Source: Cycas panzhihuaensis
Lineage: Eukaryota; Cycadophyta
Direction: 5' to 3'
Length of the DNA: 64,000 nt
Assembly: GCA_023213395.1 (NCBI GenBank)
Contig: CM041465.1
Coordinates: 48,119,741 to 48,183,740 of the forward strand
Shown here: one piece after another, positions 9,991 through 22,997 of the stretch
Position numbering within the stretch: the stretch's first letter is position 1
How the letters are laid out: each line of letters starts with the position of its first letter
Position numbers and translations under genes: made by a program
Notes under the pieces: model-generated
Databases searched by the model: none
What the model was told of the DNA's origin: nothing
What the model saw: only the letters and a program-made list of their open reading frames with translations

Positions 9991-11195
9991 AATACTTTAC
10001 TCATTAGGGAAAAATTAACCCTATGTGAGTGCATGGATCTTTAATTATTATCCAAGATATTGCCCAAGTCATGATTTCGATGAACCCATTTTGGTTGGTG
10101 TTGTGGTGGAGGTTAAGAGGAAGTTCCCTCTCCACTAGGTTCATTGATGATTCTCCTAAAGTTAAACATAGGAGGCACATATTTATTTTTTGAAGATGTA
10201 TCAAACTTTATTGAAACCTCCTTTTTCTTTTCTTGAGTGTCTTAATAGTAGGTATCTTCTTGGAACTTAACATCTCTGCTTAATATGACTTTCCTTGATT
10301 TGGGGTCATACACCTTATATGACTTGGAAGTTTCACTATAGCTAAGGAAAATACATTTAATACTATGATCATCCAATTTGGATCTTTGTTGATTAGGAGT
10401 ATGAGCATAGGCAAGACATCCAAATACTCTAAGATGATGTATACTCAGTTTGTAACTAGTCCAAACTTCTTCTAGAGTTTTCCACCTAAGGGCTTTGGTG
10501 GAGCAATTATTGAGTAAATAAATAGCTGTGTGTATTACTTTAGCTCAAAACTCATGGCCCAAATTCTTATCCTTAAGCATACACTTAGCCATTTCGACTA
10601 TAGTATGATTTTTCCTTTCTTTTACACTATTTTATTATGGGGTGTAGGGATTAGTGAATTGTCTTCTAATTCCATGGTGTATACAATAATCTTTAAATGC
10701 ATTGGAGATAAATTCTCCACTATTATCTAATCTTAGGGATAGAAGTCTATATCTACTTTACAGCTCCACAAAGATTTTGAAGTCAACAAAGTGTTGGAAG
10801 GCATTTGATTTATATTTGAGAAAGAATACCCATGTCTTCCTTTTGAAGCCTTCTATGAACATGATGAAGTATTTTACATATGCTAGTAAAGGAGTGTTCA
10901 TAGGACCATAAATATCTATGTATACCAATTGGAAAGGTCTTGATGCTCAATGACTAAAATTTAGAAAACTTTCCCTATGGTGTTTTCCAAGAAGACACCC
11001 TTCGTATAAGTTTCTATTCACCTCAATATGTGGTAAATCATTGACCACATCCATTTGTTTCATAAGGGCCCAACTATTATAATTGAGATGGCCAAACCTT
11101 CTGTGCCACAACTTACTATCCAAATCAGCTAAATTTCTTAGAGCATATGTATCTGAAAGAGTAAGTATAAGTTTGAACAAATGATCCTTGGTCAT
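9991..11195 (-). pseudogene. Ty1/copia GAG-pre-integrase, integrase and linker of B
   Basis: 11195-10947 is an open GAG-pre-integrase piece with LWHRRFGHLNYNSWALMKQM and the GCLLGKHHRESF knuckle. The core follows in frame: GPMNTP, FIMFIEGFKRKTWVFFLKYK (first Asp replaced), LSLRLDNSGEF (the usual SDNG altered), ERKNHTIVEMAKCMLKDKNL (Glu kept) and AIYLLNNCSTKAL. An approximately 650-base linker to RT contains PSGEGTSS(stop)PPPQHQPKW. Loss of the first catalytic Asp adds to the evidence that the enzyme is dead. Confidence 0.87.
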
Positions 11196-12650
11196 TTTCT
11201 CTTTGTTAATGACATCTTTATTTCTCCTTTTATCTTTTATTACACACTTACCTTTGTAAAAAATGACTTTGTAGTTCTATCCCATTATTTTCCCTACTGA
11301 TAATAAGTTTTTCTTTAGAGCTAGGATATACAAGACATCATCTAGATGTCTATACTCTTCTATATCTATCATTAAGGCCATATTACCTCTACCAACTGAT
11401 TCATGGGAGGTATCATCTCCAAACATAATGGGTCCTTCTCTGCTTTTGTCCAAAGTTTAAAATAGGTGTTCTTTATGTGCCATATGAGTTAAACATCCTA
11501 AATCAATGTCCCTTGATTTAGTTGTATTATGGGCATGTCCTCTAGTGGGTGGTCCATGTTTTGAGAAACATTTATCTTCAGAATGACCACTTCTATGGTA
11601 ATATGAATAATATAGGGAATCTCTTCTTCCATAACTTAAGCTCCTGTTTTGTGGCTGAGATTGATCAATATTAGAGGATCTCCCCCTTTCCTTATAATAT
11701 TGAGAAGGATTGCCTCTTGGTCTATTGCCATAGTTATCTTGATTGGACCTTGAGGATTGAGGGTTGCCTTGATAATTTAGATAACAAGTATGTCCTTCAA
11801 ACTATTTCTTTTGGTTTATATACCTAGGAGGGTTCTTATTTTATTGGTGTCCTCCTTGCCTCCTGTGATGAGGGGCCTGATATTTGGGAGTATCTTGCCT
11901 AACTTCCCTTCTAGGATTCCTAACCCTTCTTTTTGGAGGTGATTCTTTGGACCTTGAAGTTCCTACTTGAGAGTTAGATTATATTCATACCTTTGTAACA
12001 AAGACATATTCAAGTGACTCGTTAGTATTTTGTTATTATTCTATTGACATGATCATATCACTAAGTTGTTCCACTTTTAATGTGCTTAGGTCTTTTGATA
12101 CACTTATACTTGTGGCGACCATTTTGAAATGTCTAATTACACCAACACATCTTAGGATCCATTCAACCACCCTTTGTTCTATTAAGAAATCTCTAAGAGA
12201 CCTTATTTGATTGACTATATCTTATACTTTTGTCATGAATTCTATTATAATATTTATAGGTAACATATGCAAGTTTTCAAACTTACTTCTAAGATTCTAA
12301 AGTTTCCAAGAAGAAGCTCCTTCATATATTAACTGAAGTATATCTCAAGCTTCCTTTGATTTGATGGAATTACTAACCTGAAGGAATACATGATCTTCGA
12401 GCATATAAAAGATAAGTGCCAAGGCTTTGTTATCCTTCTTAACATTTTCTTTGTAGGTAGCTTTCTCTACATCAATTGGATTTGGACCTAATTCATTGTA
12501 CCCTATTTTCACAATCTTCCATATCTCATTAGCTATGAGGATGGGTCTCATCCTCTTACTCTAATTTAAGAAATTATTCCCATCAAATTTTAGAATGATC
12601 ATGTTATTGAAACTTAAGGCCATGCTAAACTAAAGTTTTTATTAAAAAAT
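11196..12650 (-). pseudogene. Ty1/copia gag and protease of B
   Basis: Gag starts near 12610 with MILKFDGNNF and continues RPILIANEIWKIVKIGYNEL and KKDNKALALIFYMLEDHVF, the UBN2-type copia gag. A polar Arg/Gln/Asn-rich stretch follows (11950-11650). The knuckle reads YYSYYHRSGHSEDKC at about 11620-11575, where two of the three Cys are Tyr (TGT to TAT). The protease has RDIDLGCLTHMAHKEHLF at about 11515-11460; the usual DSGCSTHM has Ser to Leu twice, a C-to-T change. MIDIEEYRHLDDVLYI and LKKNLLSVGKIMG complete it. Confidence 0.87.
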
Positions 12651-13337
12651 GTGACAAATAAAGATGAAGTTCACAAGAGTTTTGAATTTGAAGTTTAAAC
12701 TAAGTTTCAATGACCCAAGTTTTACCCAAAGTTTAAAAAGTGAACTAGTACCTAATAAGGCTACTAGGCTCTAAATTTAGGGGTTTCCTAGGGAAACCTC
12801 TAGTTGCTATCCTATTTAGTAGTGTTTGCCTACATAGGGTAAAATAGAGACCCAATATACCAGTACGTGAGCTCAAGGCTTGATATACCGCAGTACATAG
12901 GCTACTAAGAAGGTTTTTACACCCTCCTAAATTGTGGACCTACTTACACTGGACTTATACCTAGTGACAGATCTAATAGTGGAGGTTACTTAAATTAAGG
13001 CACTCACCCTCTATAGGTTTAGCCTTGTTCTCCAAACACCAAATAAGGAAAAGGTTTTGCACCTTAGCCTGCCATTGAATACACTTGATAACTAATGACT
13101 TTCCTCATCTAATATGAGTAGGCCAATTAGCATGTGCGAGGTGGTAACTTCGGGAGTCTTAACCATTCCCTTGCAAGGCTAGAAAAATAAGGTTATTCAA
13201 TTTAGGATTTATCTTTTTAATGTGATAATAAATTGATTAATGCTTATGGTCTTGCTTAGGGTTTTAAAAAGTTCATTTTCTACAAAAAAATAACTAAAAG
13301 GAAAGATAATATTCACTAAGCAAGAATGAATAAATAA

Positions 13338-13763
13338 GATGAGGAGGCTTGGGATGATTCTAATTGGGAGAAGTAGACTGACTCAAGTGAAAGAATATGC
13401 CCCAAATAGAGTCGTTTTGATATTGATCCAACAACTTGTGCTCTATCTGCGACTGTAGAGTTCTAGGTTGTGAGACAAGCAACTATGGAGGCTAAGCAAA
13501 ATGGGGATAAGTAAAAGTAGGAATTAGCAAGGCATTTGATACATGAACTTAAATAGGATATGATTTCTTTAGGATTTCCAAAAGAGGTTCTGTGTAGAAC
13601 TGTTGCACATACTAGACCTACTACACTGGATAAAGTACAAATAGTTGATTCATCCTTGTTAAGGAAAGAGAGGGCCTTTATTGATGGTAAAGGTAAAGAG
13701 ATAGCATATGTTATCTCTATGGACTATTATCCAAATGATAATGAACACAAAATGAACCTACAA
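13338..13763 (+). pseudogene. unrecognised decayed reading frame, antisense to element B
   Basis: One plus frame stays coherent for about 142 codons. The first 74 codons (13338-13559) contain six stops, five TAG and one TAA. The rest, from ATG at 13560, is open and reads MISLGFPKEVLCRTVAHTR, PTTLDKVQIVDSSLL, RKERAFIDGKGKEIAYVIS and MDYYPNDNEHK. Upstream peptides include FDIDPTTCALSATVEF and VRQATMEAKQNGDK. Amino-acid use looks like a real soluble protein, unlike random AT-rich sequence. I do not recognise the family. It may be a captured host fragment or an antisense ORF native to the retrotransposon family. Confidence 0.5.
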
Positions 13764-14156
13764 TAGCAGTATTGCTTGAATTTCTCCCTATCTCCTTTGA
13801 ATATGCAGTTAGTTCTCTTCTCTTCAAGCAGATATTTAATAAATAAATTATATAAAATACTATTATTAAAAGTGTTATAAACTAAGTAAATATTAAAAGG
13901 ACTTATCTGGCTCCATATAAATTTGGAGATGAATGGAGGAGCATGAGTCACTATAATAGAGAAGTATATTTAATACTTAATCAGAGGAAAGGAGCTAAAA
14001 ATAGAAGGTGAATATAATACAATGGAGAATTATTTCAAAAACATGAAGAACCTAGTAAATCAACAATCCTCCCTACTAAATCAAAAGGTATTTCAATTCT
14101 ATCCAAGTTTTCTTTCATGAAAAACTAACACAAAGATATTTTAAAGTATCTATTTA

Positions 14157-14518
<362 letters not shown>

Positions 14519-14723
14519 ATGTGCAAAACCTGGTGATGTGGTGGAGACTAGTTTATAGAAGGCTGGCTTAAGAGAGTAAGATCTCCTTTCATAAAAGATG
14601 AAAGAGCTGATTTCTCCAGTAGATAGATGGGCTTGCTAGGAATCCAACAAGTAGTTATATGTTGTACTTTGCTAAGTGGATGAAGAGTTGGATCTATAAA
14701 AATAAATATCAACTAACCCTTTG

Positions 14724-14735
14724 GCTCTAATACTA
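14724..14735 (-). other. primer-binding site of element B, decayed
   Basis: The plus strand reads GCTCTAATACTA against GCTCTGATACCA of initiator Met-tRNA. The two differences are G-to-A and C-to-T. It lies 2 bases inside the LTR. Confidence 0.88.
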
Positions 14736-14737
14736 AA

Positions 14738-15094
14738 TGAAGGATGCAGAGGTGCAGAGTGGGACTACAATGGTGAGATCATCATGCTCGAGTTAATATA
14801 ATCCTTTGAATCTTTGGCAAAAAACACTAGGGAGGTATTCCCACCCCATTTATAGGATATTTTAGGGAGGTAGCAAGTGCCTCAACCTAACTTGCATATT
14901 ATCTAATGCAAATTCAAATCAATATTAAAAAATATAACTAAAATCATAAACACGTATCTTAAGAATAGTAGGCCAGTATCTGGAGGCTCTAGGTGGCTTG
15001 GTGTATGGCTGTAGGTGCCCTAGGGAGCCCTAAAGGTAGATTTGAGGGGCCTTAGATGCACAGTCTCATAGGAATATTGGGGGTTATCCCAACA
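14738..15094 (-). repeat. 5' LTR of element B
   Basis: 357 bases, TGAAGGATGCAG...CCCAACA, paired with 8076-8438. Followed by the TCTAA duplication at 15095-15099. Confidence 0.95.
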
Positions 15095-15660
15095 TCTAAC
15101 TTCTTTAGGAAGCTGTATATGGCATAATCAAACATGAGAACCAACCTCATCAACTAGATTAATTACTTTGTTAGGGAGGAAGTAATCACTAATGTATTGA
15201 TAAGATAATTAGATAGTAGACACCAAGGCCTCATCAATATAAGAAAGCTTATGATGAATCTTAAATTGTTCATACAATCCCTTTAAAATCTATATTATCT
15301 CCTCTATAGTTATCTTTTAGCACCTACACTGGTTGGAACCTCCTTTCTAGAGCTAAATCCTTTTTAATATGTTTCCTATACTCATTTAGAGTAGTCATCT
15401 TAATATACTATAATTCCCCCTATAAGAGCTAGTTTTAGGATATTGGGTGCATTAATTACACCTTCTATTGTACCCACTCTAATTAAAGTATGCACCTCAT
15501 TTATGAAGAGTATAATCTCATCACTTTGCTTAATTTCCTCTATTATCTTTTTTAATCTTTCTTCAAACTCTTGCTAATACTTGGTGCCAGAAATAAGTAG
15601 CTCCATATCTAAAGTAATGACCTTTTTATCCTTAATCATTTTTATCTTCTTTAAAAAATA
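15095..15660 (-). pseudogene. clpC (fragment): ClpC ATPase fragment, upstream half (split by B)
   Basis: ClpC is the plastid stromal Hsp100 chaperone that feeds proteins to ClpP and the import motor. The minus frame from 15640 reads KKVITLDMELLISGTKY(stop), then [20 protein letters not shown] and [15 protein letters not shown]. This is the first AAA domain from just after Walker A, with Walker B FIDE changed to FINE. After a frameshift come NEYRKHIKKD, LALERRFQPV(stop), KIHHKLSYIDEALVSTI(stop), LSYQYISDYFLPNKVINLVD and EVGSHV(stop)LCHIQLPKEVR. All are collinear with plant ClpC and no intron-sized interruption separates them. Stops are TAG, TAA and TGA at Gln/Arg positions. Homology is lost upstream of the KKV block. 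The reading resumes at 8075 beyond B. Confidence 0.92.
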
Positions 15661-16428
15661 AAGGCCTTCCCTAATTGAAAGAACCAAAGATTCTCATCTC
15701 ATTAATAAGCTTTGATTCCTAGATATATAATACTATCTCCATCCAATACAAAAACTTCAAATTGTCTCAATTTACTCAAACATAGATTGTGAGAGCCCAA
15801 TATACATCAATAGCTTGGTAACCTTTTTCTTTTCTTTTCTTTTTAAAAACCTAAAACATAGGCCAAATATTGAAGGCTATAAATACAATAAATTTATAAA
15901 TCTTTTTTAATACACTAACAACACAAAAAGATTACATATAGGTAAAAAAATATTTTGACCTTTATTCACCTATAAATCTACAAACCTTTTTGAAATGGAG
16001 TCACTCCTAGCCTTTGGATAATAAGAAGGAACTCTCACAATTATTATCAATGATCTTGTTGTAATCTATCTACTGTCATACATAGGAGATAGTCATATAA
16101 AAATTAGAATCTGCTTAAAAGAATTTTTATGGAATTCACCAAGAAGAACTTGTATGTAATATTAATTTGGCTCTATATGCATGTAAAATATCTATTTGAG
16201 TAGCATAAACAAGCTTCAAAATAGCTACAAATATTCTCAAAATAGCTCTTAAAAAATATTGATAATAGTCTCATAGAAAATATATATAAGATGACTTCAC
16301 ATAACTTAAAATGATCCTCCAAGATCAGGTCACAAAGTAAGCACAACAAAAGATTGATAAAGCTCAAAAAACTAGAAGGATAACGTGTACAATTGTTTAT
16401 AATAATATACTTAAGTATTCAACCTTGT
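15661..16428 (-). other. 5' leader of element X
   Basis: Noncoding sequence between the primer site and the ClpC piece. Its stretch around 16130-16210 (AACTTGTATGTAATATTAAT) matches the leader of Y near 61255-61305 (CACTTGTATGTAACATTATT), showing that X and Y are one family. No gag start or other protein homology is seen. Confidence 0.6.
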
Positions 16429-16440
16429 GCTTTGATACTG
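16429..16440 (-). other. primer-binding site of element X, decayed
   Basis: The plus strand reads GCTTTGATACTG, against GCTCTGATACCA; two of the three changes are C-to-T. It directly abuts the LTR start at 16441. Confidence 0.8.
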
Positions 16441-16740
16441 TGTTAGAAATTGAAAATGCAATATATATAAAACATAATGGTGAGATAAAGATATGACAAT
16501 AAGCTCATAAAAGATGAAGTATGTATAACAAATGAATACCAAATATGGAGAATTGGCCAAAACTTAAATTAGAAAGAATGTTAGGATATATACTTATAAT
16601 ACATGCTCACCATTAGTGAGAGAACCTCATTGATCAATCTAGAGATGGTTATGTGGCTCACAACCTCTAATGTAAAATATAAATAATATATATAGAGAGA
16701 GATTACATGAGTATTATTATGTTATTAGGTATTACACCCA
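16441..16740 (-). repeat. 5' LTR of element X (right copy, short form)
   Basis: About 300 bases. The first 250 match the left LTR; then it jumps to ATTACATGAGTATTATTATG-like sequence resembling the left LTR near 7295. It therefore lacks the middle with the tandem units. The outer end is near 16736-16740. Confidence 0.7.
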
Positions 16741-17196
16741 ATAATAAAAGTGTATCAAATATATAAGTTAATAAATAGAAATATTTATATAACTCAAGGG
16801 GTTGTCTTTAAAGATGATGATAAATAGTTTATAAAAGTTAACTCCAAAGAAGATGATAAGCAAGTGATAGATCAGGATCAAGATCTAGACATTTGAAAGA
16901 TTTGGAAAGGTAAAGGGAAGTAGATCAAGGAATAGGTTGAATCAAGTTCTTCAAGTCAACAAGTTATTGAGCCAAAGATTGAGCCTAAAGAGGAAAAAAT
17001 TGAGGAGAAATTTGAAGGTACTTAGAAGATATAATTAGCACCTAAGATTGTTCCATCCATTAAATTTCCTAAATGGTATATGAAGACCATTAAGCAAGCT
17101 CAGTTGCCTGAGATTAAAAAAAAAAAAAAAAAAAAAAGGGGCCTAATACTTTACCAATAGTTTAGTTTAATAAATTCAATTAATCATATAAATATT
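16741..17196 (+). pseudogene. Ty1/copia integrase-RT linker relic, right half (split by X)
   Basis: The plus frame from about 16757 reads IYKLINRNIYITQGVVFKDD, typical of the block just after copia integrase (YKLYNP...ISRDVVF). An acidic linker follows: EPKIEPKEEKIEEKFEG, then APKIVPSIKFPKWYMKTIKQ. Stops (TAG, TGA) break it. It ends in a run of 21 A (17117-17137). RT and RNase H are absent: the sequence passes straight to a polypurine tract, so most of pol was deleted. Confidence 0.78.
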
Positions 17197-17205
17197 AAGG
17201 GGGAG
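17197..17205 (+). other. polypurine tract of the split copia relic
   Basis: AAGGGGGAG just before TTTTAGAATTAATG, which resembles a decayed TGTTAGAATTAATG LTR start. Confidence 0.7.
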
Positions 17206-18400
<1,195 letters not shown>

Positions 18401-19258
18401 ATATTCATTTATCAATCCATTAGTATAAGGTAATGGTGGTGTTCTAGGGGGTTCTTCAGTTTGATCCTCAGCAAGGTCGCCAAAAAGATAGTTGGGGCCT
18501 AGAGGGGACCTAAACTTAATATCTCTTGATTCCTTTTATAATTAAAACTGGGAGACATAAAACTCAGGAAGACCTAAAGGACCATCTTTGCCTAACTCCT
18601 AAGGATGAGTCTTCGCCTAGTAGTGCTATCTACCTAAGTGAGTGCCGTGTCTGTTGATATCTCATCATGCATTTCTCTCTTTGAAGTATTTGATGTATAT
18701 TTACTAAGTTTAAGACCTTAGTAATATCATTGATTTGATTTCTTAAGATTTAAGGCACATGAGTTAAGTGATGAGCCACATGTCTTTTTTGAAAAGTTGC
18801 CATTTTTAAGAATATGCCTTTTGCCATATTCTCTTTTGAATTGAACTTTATGAAAAGGACCCTTTATATCATTGATATTACACCTTTTATATAGTGTAAA
18901 GTTATTTGAGTATTCTTGGTCTATTGGGAGCACAAATCAAGAGGAGTTTTTGTGATTTTGACTTGGAGACCGTGTACTTTAGCCATGTGGAGCCATCCTT
19001 TATTTTGGAACACATGTTTTTTAGCCATTATTAGTGTTGGTTGTGATATTTAATGGCTATTTAAAGTAGTTTGTTGATAGTTGAGGAGGCATAAATAGTC
19101 GGTGGCTTACTTAATATGGGTATAGTCAGTGTTGGGAGCCTTTGGAAGCATGCTCGTGAGGTAGAGGAGGACACATGGGTGTATTTTATCTTGAAAATGT
19201 TTATTTTGGTGTCGTTTAAACCATATTGAAGTCTATTTCTTAAGATGGAGTGAATTAT
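18401..19258. other. unassigned sequence before element C
   Basis: Less AT-rich than its surroundings. It contains GCAAGGTCGCCAAAAAGATA and CATAAATAGTCGGTGGC, but no frame I recognise. It is not similar to the 3' LTR of C. It may be leader of C joined to a 5' truncation, or an unrelated relic. Confidence 0.5.
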
Positions 19259-19810
19259 ACCTAAAGTTATCTTCAATGGTAATAATTTTAGCAAGTGGAC
19301 GGCCAATATAGAACTGATTTTGATGGTGAATTAACTCTGGGGAATCACCAAGGTGAAAGTGGATGCAATTCCATTAGACCATAAGGAGTGTATTCATCTC
19401 AAAGAGAAGCAATTTATGGCTATGGGACTGATGAAGCTATCACTTGCACCAGATCAGAGAGCATTGGTTTATAATCTTGACAAACCAGCAGAGATATGGA
19501 AAATATTTTGTGATACATTTGAAAAGAAGCATACAAATAGATGTCTAGCACTAATGTTGGTATGCTTAAAGGTTTGGGTTAAAGTTAGGCCTTAGCCATG
19601 AAAACTCATAGGAAGGAGGCCTCTAAGGAGGAGATGATCACACAGAGGTCAGGAGAAAGCTCTCAAGACAAAAAAAAAATCAATGGAAAATACAATTACT
19701 ATAAGAAGGAAGGTCACTACAAGAAGAACTATTGGTTCAAGTGTCATGACAAGTGCAAAGTTAACCAGGATGACAAAGGGAATAATATTACTGCTCACTA
19801 CATCTAAGCA
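19259..19810 (+). pseudogene. Ty1/copia gag of C, knuckle lost
   Basis: Starts with KVIFNGNNFSKWTANIEL, ILMVN(stop)LWGITK. Then LKEKQFMAMGLMKLSLAPDQ and RALVYNLDKPAEIWKIFCDT, matching D gag (LKLSLAPNQRALVHNL). Part of the gag C-terminal half is missing after 19595. The knuckle at about 19690-19740 reads YNYYKKEGHYKKNYW; all three Cys are Tyr through TGY-to-TAY. Confidence 0.88.
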
Positions 19811-20215
19811 AAAGCCTTATCGGCTGAATCTGACTAGAGAGATTATTAGGTGCTTGACTTTAGAGTGCAGAAGCATATTTCTTACCAGAGGTGAAACTTT
19901 GATACAATGACTTCAAATCATAGTGGTGCTCAGATTATCCTTGGTGATGCTCGCGTCTTATTGGTAGAAGGTATCGAAAAAATTTCCATCATAGGAGGTA
20001 AATTTACTGGGGTGTATTATGCACTGAAGATGTAATTGAACCTTCTTTCAACTTGGGAGATCTGCAAACAAGGTATGAAGGTAGAGCTTTATGATGACAA
20101 ATGCCTGATTAAGGATCTAAAATAGAACTTTGCTATCATAGCTACTGGGAAAGTCAAGGATAACTTCTGGGTGTTTGAAACATTTTAGTCTCAGAAGAAG
20201 TCCTACACCTTTATT
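19811..20215 (+). pseudogene. Ty1/copia protease of C, active site lost
   Basis: At 19844-19876 the frame reads Y(stop)VLDFRVQKHISYQ. The sister element D has YWILDSGAQKHITYQ intact. Trp became TAG, and Ser-Gly-Ala became Phe-Arg-Val, each explained by one C-to-T or G-to-A change. Downstream GAQIILGDARVLLVEGI, GGKFTGVYYALKM(stop)LNLL fit the same domain. A TAG lies within KDNFWVFETF(stop)SQKK. Confidence 0.85.
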
Positions 20216-21130
20216 ACCAATGTGGATGCCGTAAGTAAGTTATCGCACAATTGCCTCAGTCACCTTAATTATAGGAGTATTACACTATTAAAGTGGTTGA
20301 AGATGGTGGAAGGATTACTACTAGTTACTTGCTCAGATGGTGTATGCAAAGGGTGTATGTATGGCAAGAACCACCGCTGCCCTTTTGCTCGAAATAATGC
20401 CTAGAGAGACAAGAAGAAGCTAGAGCTTGTACATTCAGATCTAATGGGCCCTCTTCCTAACCCTTCGATATTTAGAGCCTGTTATACCCTTGTATTTGTA
20501 GATGACTATACCAGGAAGGCCTGGGTTTACTTTCTCAAGAACAAGTTAGTTGTGTTTGATCGCTTTCGTGAATGGAAAGCAATGGTTGCAAACAAATGTG
20601 ATAAGAAAATAAAGTCATTAAGAAGTGATAATGGTAAGGAGTACGACAATAATATGTTCAATCAGTTCTACCATAATCATGGTATAAAGTGGGAATTTAT
20701 AGTCCCATATACCCAACAACAGAATGGAGTTACTGAAAGAAAGAACCGTACCATGATGGAGATGGCAAGGTGTATGGTACATGCTCAAAACCTGCCACCG
20801 AAGTTTTGGGCACAAGCTATGGGGATTACTATTTATATTTTGAACTGAGTACCCAGTCAAGCAGTTTGCAGCATGACCCTAAAAGAGAAATGGACTAGTC
20901 ATAAACCTATCATTATCCATTTAAGAACATTTGGGTGTATCATGTATGCCCACATCCTAGATGATACTCGAAAGAAGTTGGATTAGAAAAGTCTAAAGTG
21001 CATATTCATGGGGTATTGCATGGAGAATAAAGCCTACAGACTATGGGATCCATAGGGGGAAAAGATTGTGGTTAGTCAGGATGTCAAATTTGATGAGACA
21101 TCAATGTATCATGCTGATCGATCATCAGAG
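20216..21130 (+). pseudogene. Ty1/copia integrase of C
   Basis: GAG-pre-integrase at 20222-20404 (LSHLNYRSITLLKWL, GCMYGKNHRCPFARNN). The core at 20444-20848 is open and keeps the DDE triad: VFVDDYTRKAWVYFLKNK, SLRSDNGKEY and GVTERKNRTMMEMARCM, then LPPKFWAQAMG. The C-terminal block continues to 21130 (KKLD(stop)KSLKCIFMGY, DVKFDETSMYHAD) with TAG stops. The conserved triad makes this the best-preserved enzyme core among the copia elements here. Confidence 0.92.
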
Positions 21131-22340
21131 GAGTCTTTTTAGTCCCCAACTCCCATTCTCAGATTTATCAAGCGAAGAGGACAATGAGTTAGGCGTTGAA
21201 ACACCTGAGGAAATAGGATTGAGTGGGATAAGTAATAGTGAGGAGTTGTTGTGAGTTGAAGTACCTCTAGCAATAGGCCCTTCAATACCTTTATGAGCAA
21301 GGAAGACTATAGAAGATTCCAGTATGGTGATGCAAACCTTAACTAATGATTGAAGAACATGAAGTTAGCATACTAGTTGAACTCTGTTGGTAGACACTAA
21401 CAATTCTAATGATTTTAATTCGTTCAATGAAGCAAAAGGAGATCCAAGATGGAGATTTACAATGGAGGAGGAGTATGGTTCTCTACTAAAGAAGGACATA
21501 TGGGATTTAGTTCCACTACCTATGACAAAGAATCTTATAAGATGCAAGTAGGTCTACAAGACAAAGTTTCACTCTGATGGAGAGGTGGATAAGATTAAGG
21601 AATTGACTATGAAGATACATTTGCACCAATCTCCATAATGACAATGGTCTATTTGTTGATTTCCTTAGTAGCAACTCATGGTTAGGAGTTCCATCAAATG
21701 GATGTAAAGTTAGCATTCTTTAATAGAGATCTATAGGAGGAGAGATATATGTCGTAGCCTCTAGGATTCATTAAGGATAGCCAAGAACATCTTGTGTGCC
21801 ATTCGAAGAGGTCAATCTATGGCCTGAAATAAATACCCTGTGCTTGATATGAAAAGATGGATGTGAAGTTGAAAGCTTAAGGTTTCAATATTTCTGAACT
21901 CGACCCCAATCTGTATGTGAAGAGAAGAGGGACTTCAATAGTACCTTGCGAGGTGTATGTGGATGATTTGGTCATTGGCGGCAACAGTGGTAAGGCTATT
22001 GCTAAATTCAAATCCAATCTAGGAGCTTTATTTGACATGATAGACCTTATGAGACTTCACTACTTCTTAGGCATTAGGTTAGATAGATGGATGACAGGAT
22101 TATATTGCTATAATCTCAGTATGTGTAGAACTTGTTAGAGAAATTTGGAATGCAAAATTATAAATTAGTTGTAATACCATGTGTAAAAGGCATTAAGTTA
22201 CAGAAGGATATGGCCAAGCTCTCTGTAGATGGCATAAAGTATCACCAATTGGTAGGGAATTTGATATATTTGACTCATACCAAACCTGGTATCACATATG
22301 CTATCGGGTTGGTTTCCCACTACATGCAGAATCCTTAGGA
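21131..22340 (+). pseudogene. Ty1/copia reverse transcriptase of C
   Basis: Low-complexity linker, then RT in several frames. RWRFTMEEEYGSLLKKDIWD lies near 21450, followed by an unread deleted stretch and MDVKLAFFNRDL(stop) near 21700. The palm has VYVDDLVIGGNSGKAIAKFK at 21955-22015 with the YVDD box intact, then LMRLHYFLGIRLD, and GNLIYLTHTKPGITYAIGLV at 22255-22315. Several TAG stops and frameshifts. Confidence 0.87.
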
Positions 22341-22870
22341 ACCTTATTTGGTTACAACGAAGCGAATTCTAAAGTATTTGAAGGGGATTATCAATCTTGG
22401 TCTTGAATATCATCGAGGTGAAGAGATACAATTGTATGGCTACATGGATGCTAATTGGGGAGGAGATTCCAATGATTGGAAGTCCATTGTTGGATACCTA
22501 TTTGGAGTTGGTAATGGATTTATTTTGTGGTAGTCAAAGAAGCAAGAAATAATGGAACTCTCTTCTACAGAGGCAAAATATCAAGGACTTAGTGTAGGTG
22601 CAAAGGAAGTCATATGGTTGTAAGGTATCTTAGAGTTTCAAATGGACACCCAGTTATCTTTATTGATAACCAAAGTACCATTCATCTATCAAGGAATCCA
22701 GAGTTTCATGTGCATACAAAGCACATTAAGATTCAACAGCATTGCATTCGTGAATAGATCAAATCAGGGAAGTTGGAAGTTGACTACTATCTGAGTGAAT
22801 TCTAGCTTATGAATGTGTTCACCAAACCTCTCAGTAAAGATTAATTCATGAAGATGCATACCAAACTTAT
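22341..22870 (+). pseudogene. Ty1/copia RNase H of C
   Basis: 22348-22533 reads TTKRILKYLKGIINLGLEYH, GYMDANWGGDSNDWKSIVGY, GFILW(stop)SKK. It continues ELSSTEAKYQGLSVGAKEVI and, with shifts, IKIQQHCIRE(stop). D has FVSWQSK at the same place, so the TAG replaced Gln. Ends near 22870 with the VFTKPLSKD block. Confidence 0.87.
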
Positions 22871-22987
22871 ACTTATCAATATTATCCTTGAGGAGGGATG
22901 TATCGACAAGGATAAAGAAGCTATAGGATAGTCCCAGCCTTTGTGATAATATAACTATTGTAGTTGGCAGGCTCCCCACATTCACAT

Positions 22988-22997
22988 TAAGGGAGGA
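22988..22997 (+). other. polypurine tract of element C
   Basis: TAAGGGAGGA immediately before the LTR start TGTTAATGTGG at 22998. Confidence 0.85.

Noticed and set aside
20618-20860. Minus-strand frame over the integrase of C
   Set aside because: Shadow of the open integrase core with its DDE triad.
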